A stretch of DNA of 64,000 nt from Parapedobacter soli (GCF_025460835.1 NZ_JAMXAY010000002.1:175316-239315), one strand, 5' to 3'; counted from the stretch's first letter, positions 44,800 through 53,778 are shown. The notes: generated by a model not told the origin, from the letters alone. A program made the numbers and translations.

Positions 44800-45741
44800 A
44801 TGGAAAAAGATAAAGTACATGTATTTGCGCCCGCTACGGTGGCCAATATGGTCTGCGGGTTTGACATATTGGGGTTTGCGCTTGACGAGCCGGGCGACGA
44901 GGTGTACATGCGGCGGGTGGATAAGCCGGGAGTTAACCTTGTACAGGTAACGGGCGACGATGGGCGGCTACCGCGCGATACGGCGAAGAACACGGTCAGT
45001 GCAAGCGTGCTTACCTATCTGCAACACATCGGCCGGCCGGATGTTGGCGTCGAGATCGAACTGCATAAGCAGATGCCCATCGGTAGCGGGTTGGGTTCGA
45101 GCGCCGCCAGCACGGTGGCCGGGTTGTTTGCAATCAATACCTTGTTAGGCAATCCGCTGTCGCGGCAGGAACTATTGCCCTTTGCCGTGCTAGGAGAAGA
45201 GCTGGCTTGTGGCCATGGCCATGCCGATAATGTGGCTCCCGCATTGATGGGGGGGATCACGTTGATACGGAGCTATGACCCCATAGATCTGGTCAGTCTG
45301 CCGGTGCCGCCTTCCCTATTCGCGTCGGTCGTATTCCCCCATGTGGATGTGCCGACGCGCGATGCACGGCAGATGATCCGCACCAAGGTGGCACTTAAAG
45401 ATGCGGTAACGCAGTGGGGAAACATCGCCGGATTGGTAGCAGGGCTATACAGTAATGATTATGAGCTCATTGGACGGAGCATGCACGATGTGCTTATCGA
45501 ACCCACAAGGGCCATCCTTATCCCTGAATTTTATGAGATGCGCCGTGTCACCATGGAATCGGGAGCACTCGGATTCGGTATTTCGGGTTCAGGGCCATCG
45601 GTTTTTGCATTTTCGAGAAGTAAAGCGGTAGCCACACAGATTACGGCAGCGATAACGGAATTGTTGAACAAACACGGGATAGGAAGCAACGGCTACGTAT
45701 CAGGCGTCAATGCCGACGGGCCACGCGAATTAGGTAATTAA
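44800..45741 (+). CDS. thrB: Homoserine kinase
   Basis: A 313-residue GHMP-family kinase that phosphorylates L-homoserine. The ATP loop PIGSGLGSSAAST and the N-terminal ATVANMVCGFDILGFAL are diagnostic, and GFGISGSGPSVFAFS lies near the C-terminus. The start at 44800 follows a purine-rich AGAGGGA site; an upstream ATG at 44773 overlaps thrA and adds nine unlikely residues. The intergenic gap to thrA is 13 bp and to thrC 13 bp, confirming an operon. Confidence 0.96.
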   Translation: MEKDKVHVFAPATVANMVCGFDILGFALDEPGDEVYMRRVDKPGVNLVQVTGDDGRLPRDTAKNTVSASVLTYLQHIGRPDVGVEIELHKQMPIGSGLGSSAASTVAGLFAINTLLGNPLSRQELLPFAVLGEELACGHGHADNVAPALMGGITLIRSYDPIDLVSLPVPPSLFASVVFPHVDVPTRDARQMIRTKVALKDAVTQWGNIAGLVAGLYSNDYELIGRSMHDVLIEPTRAILIPEFYEMRRVTMESGALGFGISGSGPSVFAFSRSKAVATQITAAITELLNKHGIGSNGYVSGVNADGPRELGN

Positions 45742-45754
45742 TAGGACGACAACC

Positions 45755-47062
45755 ATGCAATTATACAGTACAAATAATAAGGAACTACGTGTGTCTTTCA
45801 AAGACGCTGTATTCAATAGCTTACCCGAAGATAAGGGTTTGTATATGCCCGAAAATATTCCCACGCTGGATGCTTACTTCATCCAAAACCTCTCACGTTA
45901 TACGTTTCAGGATATTGCGTTCAGGGTTGCTTCGGCACTTATCGGCGATTCGCTACCTACCTCAGACTTACGCCGGATCATCGACGATGCGATAGATTTT
46001 GAGGCACCGGTACGTCCGCTAGACAGCGGGCTTGCGGTATTGGAGCTTTTCCATGGGCCGTCGCTGGCCTTCAAAGATTTCGGGGCCCGTTTTATGAGCC
46101 GGGTGATGGCAGCACTTTCACACGCGGATGAACGGGTGCTGGATGTGCTGGTTGCTACTTCCGGCGACACGGGCGGAGCGGTGGCGTTGGGCTTTTTGGG
46201 TGTGCCGGGTACACGCGTGACAATATTGTACCCGAAGGGAAAGGTAAGCCCGGTACAGGAGCTGCAGTTGACGACCAATGGGCAGAATATACGGGCCGTG
46301 GAAATCAATGGCACATTCGACGACTGCCAAGCGCTGGTTAAAGAGGCATTTAATGATCCCGAGCTCAAAGCTGCATTGCGGCTTACTTCGGCCAACTCGA
46401 TCAATATTGCACGGCTTATCCCACAAACGTTCTATTATTTCTATGCGTACGCGCAATTACAAATTCAAGGCTTGGACGAAGTGGTTTTTTCTGTACCCAG
46501 TGGTAACTTCGGCAACATCGGTGCGGGGCTGTTGGCCTGTAAAATGGGCCTGCCCGTGAAGCAGTTCATCGCCGCTACCAATGTGAACGATACCGTGCCA
46601 CGTTTTTTACAGAATGGCCGCTATGAGCCACGCCCATCGGTGCAGACGCTTGCCAATGCAATGGATGTGGGTAATCCGAGCAATTGGGTGCGTATCATGG
46701 ATATATTTGATAATGATCCGGAGGCGTTGAAGCGGTTGGTTAGTTCCTATACAGTTACCGATGCGGAGACGCGGGAAGCTATCCGGTTGCTATTCGATCG
46801 GTATGGCTACGTCGCCTGCCCACATACGGCTATTGCGTGGCAGGCGGCCGACTGGTATCGGGCGGAACACGCGGGTTCCTATGCTACTGTGTTTCTATCG
46901 ACGGCCCACCCTTGCAAGTTTCCCGAAGTTTTCCCAGATGATATTGCGACGCGGATTTCCATCCCTTCCCAGGTAAGCCAGTTGGAGGGCCGTGAAAAGC
47001 AGGCACGGCCCATGGATGTAGATTTTGGTGCGTTTAAACGTTACCTGCTGGATGTAAGTTAA
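45755..47062 (+). CDS. thrC: Threonine synthase
   Basis: A 435-residue PLP enzyme that converts O-phosphohomoserine to threonine. The PLP lysine is K107 in GPSLAFKDFGARF. The phosphate cup segment ATSGDTGGAVALGFLG and PSGNFGNIGAGLLACKMG are typical of the bacterial family. Length and start are normal. It is the last gene of the operon and is followed by a convergent gene only 8 bp away, with no terminator seen. Confidence 0.96.
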   Translation: MQLYSTNNKELRVSFKDAVFNSLPEDKGLYMPENIPTLDAYFIQNLSRYTFQDIAFRVASALIGDSLPTSDLRRIIDDAIDFEAPVRPLDSGLAVLELFHGPSLAFKDFGARFMSRVMAALSHADERVLDVLVATSGDTGGAVALGFLGVPGTRVTILYPKGKVSPVQELQLTTNGQNIRAVEINGTFDDCQALVKEAFNDPELKAALRLTSANSINIARLIPQTFYYFYAYAQLQIQGLDEVVFSVPSGNFGNIGAGLLACKMGLPVKQFIAATNVNDTVPRFLQNGRYEPRPSVQTLANAMDVGNPSNWVRIMDIFDNDPEALKRLVSSYTVTDAETREAIRLLFDRYGYVACPHTAIAWQAADWYRAEHAGSYATVFLSTAHPCKFPEVFPDDIATRISIPSQVSQLEGREKQARPMDVDFGAFKRYLLDVS

Positions 47063-47070
47063 GCATTCTT

Positions 47071-47676
47071 CTAATCGAATTTCATCCAAACATCTTCGTC
47101 GCGGCCGAAGAAAAACTGTTTTGGGTAGAGTATTTCGGCTAAGATTTCGATATCGTCGGCAATGAGTGCCCCCGGCTGCCGCAAGTGGTTGGGATGGTGG
47201 ATGATATACGCCGGTACGGTAAACAGCCCCGGTAATGTGGCTAATAACTGTGGGATGGGTTTGTCGTTGATTATGACAATCACATCGGCGGCAGCCTCTG
47301 CTGCCGACGCGTGGGTGGCTTGGATAGGGATGCCTCCTGCAAATCGCGTAATGGTTTCGAGGTACGCATCATAGATGGGCCGCATCGGCGATACGTCTGC
47401 TAGGAATAATACGTTCGGCTTACTTTCTTCGGTGATGAATTTGAGTTTATGGGTAACGATGTTGATGCGCTCCGCTAAGTCGTCCGCTAACCTGTCGGCT
47501 TTTTCCTGAGCGTTGAGTATGTCACCTATGGTACGGGTGGCTATGTAGATGCTTTCGGGTGTATGGGCCCGCAAAAGGTCATCGCGTGCAGGCGCCTGCT
47601 CCAATAGGGGCAGGCAAGCCGCATCGAGGTCAAGAGCGGTCAATATGCTTTGGAGGGATAGCCGTGTACTTTGCAT
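47071..47676 (-). CDS. BtuF-like metal/cofactor-binding protein, apparently cytosolic
   Basis: A 201-residue protein from the ATG at 47676 (MQSTRLSLQSIL); an earlier ATG at 47694 would add six residues. It shows the two-lobed helical-backbone metal-receptor pattern of cobalamin or iron-siderophore binding proteins (KPNVLFLADVSPMRPIYDAYLETITRFAGGI, and ILAEILYPKQFF). It has no signal peptide and is shorter than secreted members (about 260-300 residues). It may be a cytosolic relative. A small membrane peptide gene lies just upstream on the same strand. Confidence 0.6.
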   Translation of the reverse strand: MQSTRLSLQSILTALDLDAACLPLLEQAPARDDLLRAHTPESIYIATRTIGDILNAQEKADRLADDLAERINIVTHKLKFITEESKPNVLFLADVSPMRPIYDAYLETITRFAGGIPIQATHASAAEAAADVIVIINDKPIPQLLATLPGLFTVPAYIIHHPNHLRQPGALIADDIEILAEILYPKQFFFGRDEDVWMKFD

Positions 47677-47703
47677 GTGGACAAAGGTACACAAGTGCTC
47701 GCA

Positions 47704-47883
47704 TTATCGCCATAAGAATGCCTTAAAAACATTGAAGTCGGGCAGCGAGATAAAAGACGCGTTCAGTTGGATACGCTCCTGGACAACTTCAATCTGTGGT
47801 TGCTTTGCCACTAGAATCAAGCCCACAAAAAATGGAATGATAAGGAGCAGGAAGGGTGAAATGTTACTGATAAACTTCTTCAT
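47704..47883 (-). CDS. 59-residue single-pass membrane peptide
   Basis: An ATG-initiated frame on the minus strand with 59 codons and a TAA stop. The product starts MKKFISNISPFLLLIIPFFV, with one strong membrane helix at about 8-26 and a short polar extension ending NVFKAFLWR. The gap to the next gene is 20-30 bp, so they may be co-transcribed. I recognise no family. The shape (Lys-start, one helix, clean stop) makes it more credible than chance. Confidence 0.5.
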   Translation of the reverse strand: MKKFISNISPFLLLIIPFFVGLILVAKQPQIEVVQERIQLNASFISLPDFNVFKAFLWR

Positions 47884-48094
47884 CTTTCGTTATGTTTGTA
47901 GGGTTAGCCAATCACATCAATTTCTTTTGCACAGTACAAATAAACGGAATACTGATTGGCGGCGGAAAAGTTTTAGACCAACGGTAGGATTTTCTAGACC
48001 AACGGGATATGGGCATTCGTCTGCCATAATGCGGAGTTCGCCGAGCATAAAAGGGTATTGGTCGATAAGCGCCGACTATATGGATACCTACTCC

Positions 48095-48102
48095 TATATT
48101 TG
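48095..48102 (+). promoter_or_regulatory. Predicted -7 box of the LytS/LytTR operon
   Basis: TATATTTG is an exact TAnnTTTG match ending only 5 bases before the ATG at 48108. The transcript would start near the ATG itself, so the mRNA may be leaderless. Confidence 0.45.
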
Positions 48103-48107
48103 TAATT

Positions 48108-49124
48108 ATGCTTAAAAACAAGGCGCTTTTGGCTCATGGACTGGTGTGGCTGGTGCTGTTGGTGGTTTTGTTTCTTGTAAATGTAAGAGATGAGGCCTAT
48201 CATGCCGTTATCATTATCCTACTCTATGGTGCACTGAATATCATCATATTCTACGTGCACTATTTCCTTATCAATCCGCTATTGATCGGTACGGGTCGAT
48301 ACTGGCGTGCGGCGGCATACATCGCTATTGTTTTGGTTATTTCGATGGTAGTGAAATATGGGATTGCCGTTCATTATGACGACATCATCCTGCAATACCG
48401 CGATAGCGACAACCAGCAACAAACCCTGACACCCATACGGTATATGTTTGCAGCGTTGATTACGGGCTTGTTTTTCATGTTATTAAGCACCGCGGTGTAC
48501 GTGATTTCGTCTAACGTCAAGACCCGGGAGGACCGTAAGAACCTGGAAACGGAGAAGCTCAACGCAGAGTTGGCATTCCTGCGATCGCAGATCAATCCCC
48601 ATTTCCTGTTCAATTCGCTGAATAACATTTATTCGTTAGCTTACAGGAAATCGGATAAGACCCCTGAAGCAGTCCTCAAGCTATCGGAGATTATGCGATA
48701 TATGCTGTATGAAAGCAACGAAGAATGGGTGCTATTGGAAGAAGAGATAAACTACTTGAAGAATTATATTGAATTGCAGAAGCTGCGGTTTAAGGAGAAG
48801 GTCTACGTGGATTTACGTGTGGACATCGAGGGAGAAGGCCACGTTATCATGCCTTTGCTGCTTATCTCGTTTCTCGAAAATGCATTCAAACACGGAGTAT
48901 CTACGGATGTAGAAAAGCCTATCCGGATTGATATCAGCGTGCAAAAGGGGCGACTGCATTTCAAAGCTGAAAATGCCAAAAACCAGCAAAATAAGGACGA
49001 TACGAAAGGTGTGGGTCTTGCTAATCTTAAGCGGAGACTGCAATTGGGATATCCCGATCGGCATACCATCAACATCGTAGAAACCGAAAATTATTACAGT
49101 AGCGAACTTTTCATATATTTATAG
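48108..49124 (+). CDS. LytS-type (HisKA_3-less, 5TM-like) sensor histidine kinase
   Basis: A 338-residue kinase with four membrane helices (about 7-26, 34-56, 65-85 and 108-130) and a cytosolic His_kinase domain: NPHFLFNSLNNIYSLAYRK near 165-183 holds the phospho-His, and the ATPase part has LISFLENAFKHG and GVGLANLKRRLQLGYP. It phosphorylates the LytTR regulator encoded 18 bp downstream. LytS/LytTR pairs of Bacteroidota control cell-envelope and other genes; the stimulus is unknown. Confidence 0.94.
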   Translation: MLKNKALLAHGLVWLVLLVVLFLVNVRDEAYHAVIIILLYGALNIIIFYVHYFLINPLLIGTGRYWRAAAYIAIVLVISMVVKYGIAVHYDDIILQYRDSDNQQQTLTPIRYMFAALITGLFFMLLSTAVYVISSNVKTREDRKNLETEKLNAELAFLRSQINPHFLFNSLNNIYSLAYRKSDKTPEAVLKLSEIMRYMLYESNEEWVLLEEEINYLKNYIELQKLRFKEKVYVDLRVDIEGEGHVIMPLLLISFLENAFKHGVSTDVEKPIRIDISVQKGRLHFKAENAKNQQNKDDTKGVGLANLKRRLQLGYPDRHTINIVETENYYSSELFIYL

Positions 49125-49142
49125 CTTCAAAAAAGACATGCC

Positions 49143-49859
49143 ATGGTACGATGTATTGCTGTAGACGACGAGCCGCTAGCGTTGGACATCATCTCTGACT
49201 ACGTTGCCAAGGTGCCTGAACTAACGTTGGTGGCCAGTACAACAAATGCCATCGAGGCGCTTGCCATGGTACAGAACGGTGAGGTGGATTTGGCGTTTTT
49301 GGACGTGCAGATGCCCGAGCTGACTGGCATACAATTTCTGAAAATAATCAATGGAAAATGTGATGTGATCCTCACCACGGCCTATCCGCAGTATGCGCTG
49401 GACGGATACGAGCTCAACGTAGTGGATTACCTGTTGAAGCCGATAGCGTTTGATCGATTTTACCGCTCGGTGCAGAAAGTGCTAAATGGTCGCCAGCAAC
49501 AGGGCCAACAGCCGCCCGCAATACCCCTGCCCAGCGACGCGGTCGATTTTATCTTTGTGAAGACGGAACATAAGATACAACGGGTTGACCTCGACGGCGT
49601 ATTGTATATCGAGGGGCTCAAGGATTATATTTCGATCTATACGGCAACCGAGCGGATTGTCACCCTCCAGAACATGAAAAAGATGGAAGATATACTGCCT
49701 TCCAATCGCTTTGTACGGGTGCACCGATCTTACATTGTAGCCCTCGATAAGATTGCTAGTATCGAGCGTGGCCGCATCTTTATCGGAGACAAGGTCATCC
49801 CCGTGGGCGATACCTATCGCGATACATTCTATAAGTACATCGGCGATAGGAACGGTTAA
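49143..49859 (+). CDS. LytTR-family response regulator
   Basis: A 238-residue regulator. The receiver domain (1-120) has the acidic pair in VDDEP, phospho-acceptor D54 in LAFLDVQMP, and Lys in YLLKPI. The LytTR DNA-binding domain (about 140-235) has YIEGLKDYISIYT and FVRVHRSYIVALDKI. It is the partner of the preceding kinase, is last in the operon, and is followed by tRNA-Pro. Confidence 0.95.
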   Translation: MVRCIAVDDEPLALDIISDYVAKVPELTLVASTTNAIEALAMVQNGEVDLAFLDVQMPELTGIQFLKIINGKCDVILTTAYPQYALDGYELNVVDYLLKPIAFDRFYRSVQKVLNGRQQQGQQPPAIPLPSDAVDFIFVKTEHKIQRVDLDGVLYIEGLKDYISIYTATERIVTLQNMKKMEDILPSNRFVRVHRSYIVALDKIASIERGRIFIGDKVIPVGDTYRDTFYKYIGDRNG

Positions 49860-49900
49860 CCGACGTTACTTTTTTATCTGATCTGAATCGAAAATTTTTA

Positions 49901-49908
49901 TATCTTTG
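49901..49908 (+). promoter_or_regulatory. Predicted -7 box of tRNA-Pro
   Basis: TATCTTTG is an exact TAnnTTTG match 11 bases before the mature tRNA 5' end. The transcript would start near 49915, giving a very short 5' trailer. Confidence 0.5.
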
Positions 49909-49918
49909 CACACCCAAT

Positions 49919-49992
49919 CGGGATGTAGCGTAGCCAGGTATCGCGCCAGCATGGGGTGCTGGAGGTCGTGGGTTCGAATCCCGCCATCCCGA
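49919..49992 (+). tRNA. tRNA-Pro (anticodon GGG)
   Basis: A complete cloverleaf of 74 nt: acceptor stem CGGGATG/CATCCCG with discriminator A; anticodon stem CCAGC/GCTGG around the loop ATGGGGT (anticodon GGG); T-arm GTGGG-TTCGAAT-CCCGC. No encoded CCA is seen. The C1 start and the loop suit tRNA-Pro decoding CCC/CCU. A promoter box lies before it and a terminator after. Confidence 0.95.
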
Positions 49993-49996
49993 CTTG

Positions 49997-50036
49997 ACGG
50001 GACAAAGTAGGAAAATCTACTTTTGTCCCGTTTTTT
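49997..50036 (+). terminator. Terminator of the tRNA-Pro transcript
   Basis: A 14-bp stem, ACGGGACAAAGTAG (49997-50010) with CTACTTTTGTCCCGT (50017-50031), has one bulged base and is followed by a run of T. Confidence 0.85.
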
Positions 50037-50041
50037 ATTGC

Positions 50042-50167
50042 TTATAACTTTTTGTTAATCAGGTTGATATATTGAATGAAATCGTTCTGTCTTGTGATTC
50101 GAACTTTGTTGTTATCAAATTGCATCTTTTCAGCGTAAATCGAACCAATATTCATTTCTGATATCCA
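50042..50167 (-). pseudogene. C-terminal remnant of a serine recombinase
   Basis: The minus strand encodes 41 residues including NIGSIYAEKMQFDNNKVRIT and FIQYINLINKKL, then a stop, like the extreme C-terminus of Bacteroidota large serine recombinases (IGS-x-x-PEK-x-x-F-D pattern). The in-frame sequence upstream is blocked by a stop, and the rest of the gene is gone. Sitting next to tRNA-Pro, it looks like a scar of an integrated element. The match is by eye only. From 50168 to 50345 nothing else is recognised. Confidence 0.4.
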
Positions 50168-50345
50168 TTAAGCTTCCAGTTTCAAGGTTATAGTTGACCA
50201 CACCGTTGTCTGAGGTGGTTCAGAACGCGTTAGCATAACAAGAACAATGTGTTCCATCGGTGGCCGGCGGTAGTAATTCTCGGCACATCAAAACAAATTT
50301 GCCTTGATGGTGTTTATTTCGACGTAAACATTAAATAAATCCATT

Positions 50346-50561
50346 ATGGCTATTGTAAAAGTTATTGAGGTAATTGCCTCGTCCACCTCCAGTTTTGATG
50401 ATGCTATCCGCAATGCGGTGAAAGAAGTGTCGGCCACCGTTTCCAATATCGATTCAGTGTATGTAAAAGATTTCAAGGTACACGTTAAAGACGGCGAAAT
50501 TGCCTCCTATGGGGCAATCTGCAAAGTAGCGTTCCGAGTGGAGCGTGGCGGCGATGTTTAA
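50346..50561 (+). CDS. Dodecin-family flavin-binding protein
   Basis: A 71-residue dodecin-like protein (MAIVKVIEVIASSTSSFDDA, then NAVKEVSATVSNIDSVYVKDF). Dodecins form dodecamers that store flavins or CoA. The Trp that stacks on flavin in archaeal members is absent here (Phe19 sits nearby), as in many bacterial ones. The gene is monocistronic, in the gap after the tRNA region. Confidence 0.85.
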   Translation: MAIVKVIEVIASSTSSFDDAIRNAVKEVSATVSNIDSVYVKDFKVHVKDGEIASYGAICKVAFRVERGGDV

Positions 50562-50654
50562 AATGACCTCAACGTCTGAATTTGGCAATAGCATGGCTAT
50601 TGGGATGAGTGTTAACACGGGGAGCCGCGTTTCGTTGGCTGTATTGGAAAACGG

Positions 50655-51398
50655 CTATTTGTTGCCCGTATTCCCATCTCCTGTAGGAGCCTTGATTTCT
50701 TTTCGCTGCTCAGGCGTCAATGTTTTGAATTCGGCATAGGTGTCTATGATATAAAGTTGAAGTGTAGACTCATTGGCCGTAGAGAGAAACTCGGCTGTCG
50801 GCCGGTACTTCGTCATGTAAAGATCGAGGTCCTCCCCCGCCAGCGGGGTGAGGGCCGTAATGGCTTCGCGGGTGAAGCGGGCGTCGATTTGTCTACGCTC
50901 CTTTTCGGCAAGTAACAGTTGGTAACGTTGCCGGGCTTGCCGTCCGGATTGACCGAACCACCGCGAAGGTGATATGCGGATGCCGCCCCGGTGTTGTGAT
51001 GTTTCCGCAAATTCACCCTCGGCCTGGGCCCGTTTAATCTCGGCGTCCAACCGGCTGTCAGTCATGGCCTGTATTTGCACTTCGTCCAGTTGGATACTGG
51101 TACCATCTGGGGTGAGGTAAACCCGTTTCATGCCGAATTCGATGACTACCAGCGTATCGGTACGGTAGCCGGGATATTCAAACCGGAGGCGTTCGTTTTT
51201 ATTAACCTGAATGCGGAAAGAGCCGTCCTCCAAACTCTCGGCCAGCACCCCGGTATTCAAATTCTCAATCTCTACATACCGCAGCGGTTCACCGCTGCCC
51301 AGCTCAAGGACATATCCGCTCAGGACACTGTCTTGTACTGTTGCATGGGCAGCGAATGCCCACAAGAAAAATAAAAGATGCAGCGCTCTTGCAACCAT
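50655..51398 (-). CDS. Exported carboxypeptidase-regulatory-like domain protein
   Basis: A 247-residue protein from the ATG at 51398 (MVARALHLLFFLWAFAAHA signal). A CarboxypepD_reg-like beta domain (about residues 20-90; SGYVLELGSGEPLRYVEIENL) is followed by a helical, charged part with no recognisable domain (RQARQRYQLLLAEKERRQID). Such proteins are common cell-surface or periplasmic partners in Bacteroidota. It lies 24 bp downstream of the M1 peptidase gene on the same strand, so the two may be co-transcribed. Confidence 0.7.
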   Translation of the reverse strand: MVARALHLLFFLWAFAAHATVQDSVLSGYVLELGSGEPLRYVEIENLNTGVLAESLEDGSFRIQVNKNERLRFEYPGYRTDTLVVIEFGMKRVYLTPDGTSIQLDEVQIQAMTDSRLDAEIKRAQAEGEFAETSQHRGGIRISPSRWFGQSGRQARQRYQLLLAEKERRQIDARFTREAITALTPLAGEDLDLYMTKYRPTAEFLSTANESTLQLYIIDTYAEFKTLTPEQRKEIKAPTGDGNTGNK

Positions 51399-51421
51399 AA
51401 CCAGTTGACAAAAATTGACTG

Positions 51422-53392
51422 TTATTGTTCGGTAATATCCCACCGATTATTATCGGGATTGTGGTCAGGATAGACCTTGTCGGGGTCTAGCTGCACGGTC
51501 ACTATCTTCTCGTCCGTAGGCGCTTTGAACGTCCATGTATTGTTACGTTCCCATATTTCAACAGGCAATTTTACCCGGTGTACTTTGCCGCTTTCTGTGG
51601 TGATATCCACTACGACTGGCATTGGCATTTTTTCAAAGTTTTCGATGGTGATGTATCCGCGATCGTTCGGATTGCTTGCGTCGGTTATGACCATTACAAT
51701 GCCTTGATCGAATCGCCAGTTGTTTTTGAACCAACCCCGCCAAAACCAGCTCAGATTTTCCCCTGCTACATTTTCTATGGTGCGGAAGAAGTCGTCTGGC
51801 GTGGGGTGCTTATATGCCCATCGGTGTAGGTACGTTCTAAAGGCCCGGTCAAAACGTTCGGGGCCCAGTATTTCGTTGCGTAAGAGGGTGAGGCCGAAAC
51901 CAGGTTTGTAGTATGCCAATGCGCCTATGTTGCGTTCCTGCATATTTTGGGGTGTGGTCATCACCGGCTCAAGGTCCGGCCGCGTTAAGGCTAATGCCAT
52001 CCGGTTGGCGTCTCCGCTGGCCCGGTGATATTCGCCATTGTTGAACGCTGCCGTCGATAGATCGTTGATGAAGGTATTGAACCCTTCGTCCATCCATGCG
52101 TGGAGGCGTTCGTTATTGCCAACAATCATCGGGAACCAGATATGGCCGAATTCGTGGTCGGTCACACCCCACAGTCCGCGGCCCTTGGACTTATAGCTGC
52201 AAAAAACGATCGCCGGATATTCCATTCCGCCGACATCGGCCGCAACGTTGATTGCCACGGGATAAGGATACTCCATGAGCATGTTTGAGTAGAACTCGAT
52301 GGAGGCCTTGGTATATTCGGTGGAGCGTTCCCAGCCGTTGCCGCCATCACTTTCTACGGGGTAGGCGGATAGTGCGAGGGAAGTATTGCCGCTGGGGAGG
52401 TTGATCTTTGCACCGTCTATGATGAATGCGGGCGATGAGGCCCAAGCCACGTCGCGTGAATTTTGGAGCTTGAACTTCCAGGTGAGCTCGCCGTCGCTTT
52501 TTGGCCGTGAGTTGGGTTGCGTTACCTCTTCGGCCGATCGGATGATGACCGTTTCATCACTTTTGCGGGCTTGGTCCAGGCGTTCAACCTGTTCCGCTGT
52601 GTAAACCTCTTCGGGGTTAAGTAGCTCACCCCCCATGACCACGATGTGATTGGCCGGCGCAGTTATTTCTACGTTATAATCGCCATATTCCAGGTAAAAC
52701 TCTCCCGGACCGGTATAGGGTAGCGTATTCCAGCCCATGATGTCGTCATACACGGCCACGCGGGGGAACCACTGTGCGATGGCAAAAATCTTCCCGTTTT
52801 GTGTTTCGAGTACTCCCGTGCGGTCGGCCCCATAGTTGGGCACGGTATAGGAATAATCGATGGTTAGCGTGGCCTTACCACCATTGGGCTGCAATGGTTC
52901 TGGCAAAAAGACCTGCATGCGGGTATCGTTGATAAGGTATTCGGCGGCCCTGTTGTTTGCCAGTGCCACGGATTGGATGTCATATCCGCCATCGAAATCA
53001 GAACGGGCATTTCCATAGCGGCTCTTGGTAAGCGGAACGATGAGGTGGCCCCGGCCTTCTTGCGTAAACATATTCTGGTCAAGTTGTAGCCAAATGAAAT
53101 CCAATTCGTCCGGGCTGTTGTTGGTGTATTCAAGGATTACCGTGGCGGTTATTTCATTGGTCTGGTCATTCAGCCGTGCACTGATGTTATAATCGGCAGC
53201 GTTCTGCCAGTATTTAGGTCCTGGCATCCCGCTTGCCGATCGGTATTCGTTTCCGTTATTCGTGTAGAAAAAAGGATTGAATGCTTCGGTGTAGTCGTAG
53301 TTGCTTTCCGCATTTTGCGTCCATCCAGTCAGCGGCGAAAACCCCACTAACATCACTGTAACTGCTAGGTAGGCTGTCCGTAATTTATTCAT
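51422..53392 (-). CDS. M1-family zinc metallopeptidase
   Basis: A 656-residue exported aminopeptidase-like enzyme with a signal peptide (AYLAVTVMLVGFSPLTGWTQ). The zinc site is HEFGH at 413-417 with the third ligand Glu436 in WMDEGFNTF; the exopeptidase motif is GGMEYP (388-393) in place of GAMEN. The beta-sandwich N-terminal domain (about 45-250) matches the M1 layout. It probably trims peptides in the periplasm. It precedes the carboxypeptidase-regulatory-like gene. Confidence 0.92.
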   Translation of the reverse strand: MNKLRTAYLAVTVMLVGFSPLTGWTQNAESNYDYTEAFNPFFYTNNGNEYRSASGMPGPKYWQNAADYNISARLNDQTNEITATVILEYTNNSPDELDFIWLQLDQNMFTQEGRGHLIVPLTKSRYGNARSDFDGGYDIQSVALANNRAAEYLINDTRMQVFLPEPLQPNGGKATLTIDYSYTVPNYGADRTGVLETQNGKIFAIAQWFPRVAVYDDIMGWNTLPYTGPGEFYLEYGDYNVEITAPANHIVVMGGELLNPEEVYTAEQVERLDQARKSDETVIIRSAEEVTQPNSRPKSDGELTWKFKLQNSRDVAWASSPAFIIDGAKINLPSGNTSLALSAYPVESDGGNGWERSTEYTKASIEFYSNMLMEYPYPVAINVAADVGGMEYPAIVFCSYKSKGRGLWGVTDHEFGHIWFPMIVGNNERLHAWMDEGFNTFINDLSTAAFNNGEYHRASGDANRMALALTRPDLEPVMTTPQNMQERNIGALAYYKPGFGLTLLRNEILGPERFDRAFRTYLHRWAYKHPTPDDFFRTIENVAGENLSWFWRGWFKNNWRFDQGIVMVITDASNPNDRGYITIENFEKMPMPVVVDITTESGKVHRVKLPVEIWERNNTWTFKAPTDEKIVTVQLDPDKVYPDHNPDNNRWDITEQ

Positions 53393-53413
53393 GTTGTCTC
53401 TTGGTTTGCTGTG

Positions 53414-53758
53414 CTATTTCAACTTGGCTTCATACGCTTCGGCATCGAATCCCAATAAGAGACCTTCCGATGTTTCAATGATAGGTCGTTTGATAACGCT
53501 GGTCTTTTCCTGCATTAAGGCGTTTGCAGACGCCGCATCCACAACGGCACGTTGCGCTTCGGGCGAAAGTTGCCGCCACGTGGTACCGCGCTTATTAACC
53601 AGTGGTTCCCATCCGATTTCTTGCTCCCATGCTTCCAGTTTGCTCAAGGAGATCCCTTCTTTCTTGAAATCGTGAAATGTATAAGGGACATTGTTTTCCG
53701 TAAGCCATGTGAGCGCCTTTTTCACTGTGTTGCAATTTTTGATTCCATATACGTGCAT
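53414..53758 (-). CDS. Spx/MgsR/ArsC-family protein
   Basis: A 114-residue thioredoxin-fold protein of the ArsC/Spx family (HVYGIKNCNTVKKALTWL; NKRGTTWRQL; VIKRPIIE). A single Cys (C9) is present in the CNTVK motif, with no CxxC, and the Arg of arsenate reductases is not evident. A redox or stress-regulator role like Spx or YffB is likelier than arsenate reduction. A promoter box lies 21-28 bp upstream. Confidence 0.85.
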   Translation of the reverse strand: MHVYGIKNCNTVKKALTWLTENNVPYTFHDFKKEGISLSKLEAWEQEIGWEPLVNKRGTTWRQLSPEAQRAVVDAASANALMQEKTSVIKRPIIETSEGLLLGFDAEAYEAKLK

Positions 53759-53778
53759 ATTCGAAGCTTTTTTGCAAA

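Noticed and set aside
47549..48115. 188-codon plus-strand frame before LytS
   Set aside because: It crosses the BtuF-like gene and the 59-residue peptide gene on the other strand and has no domain.
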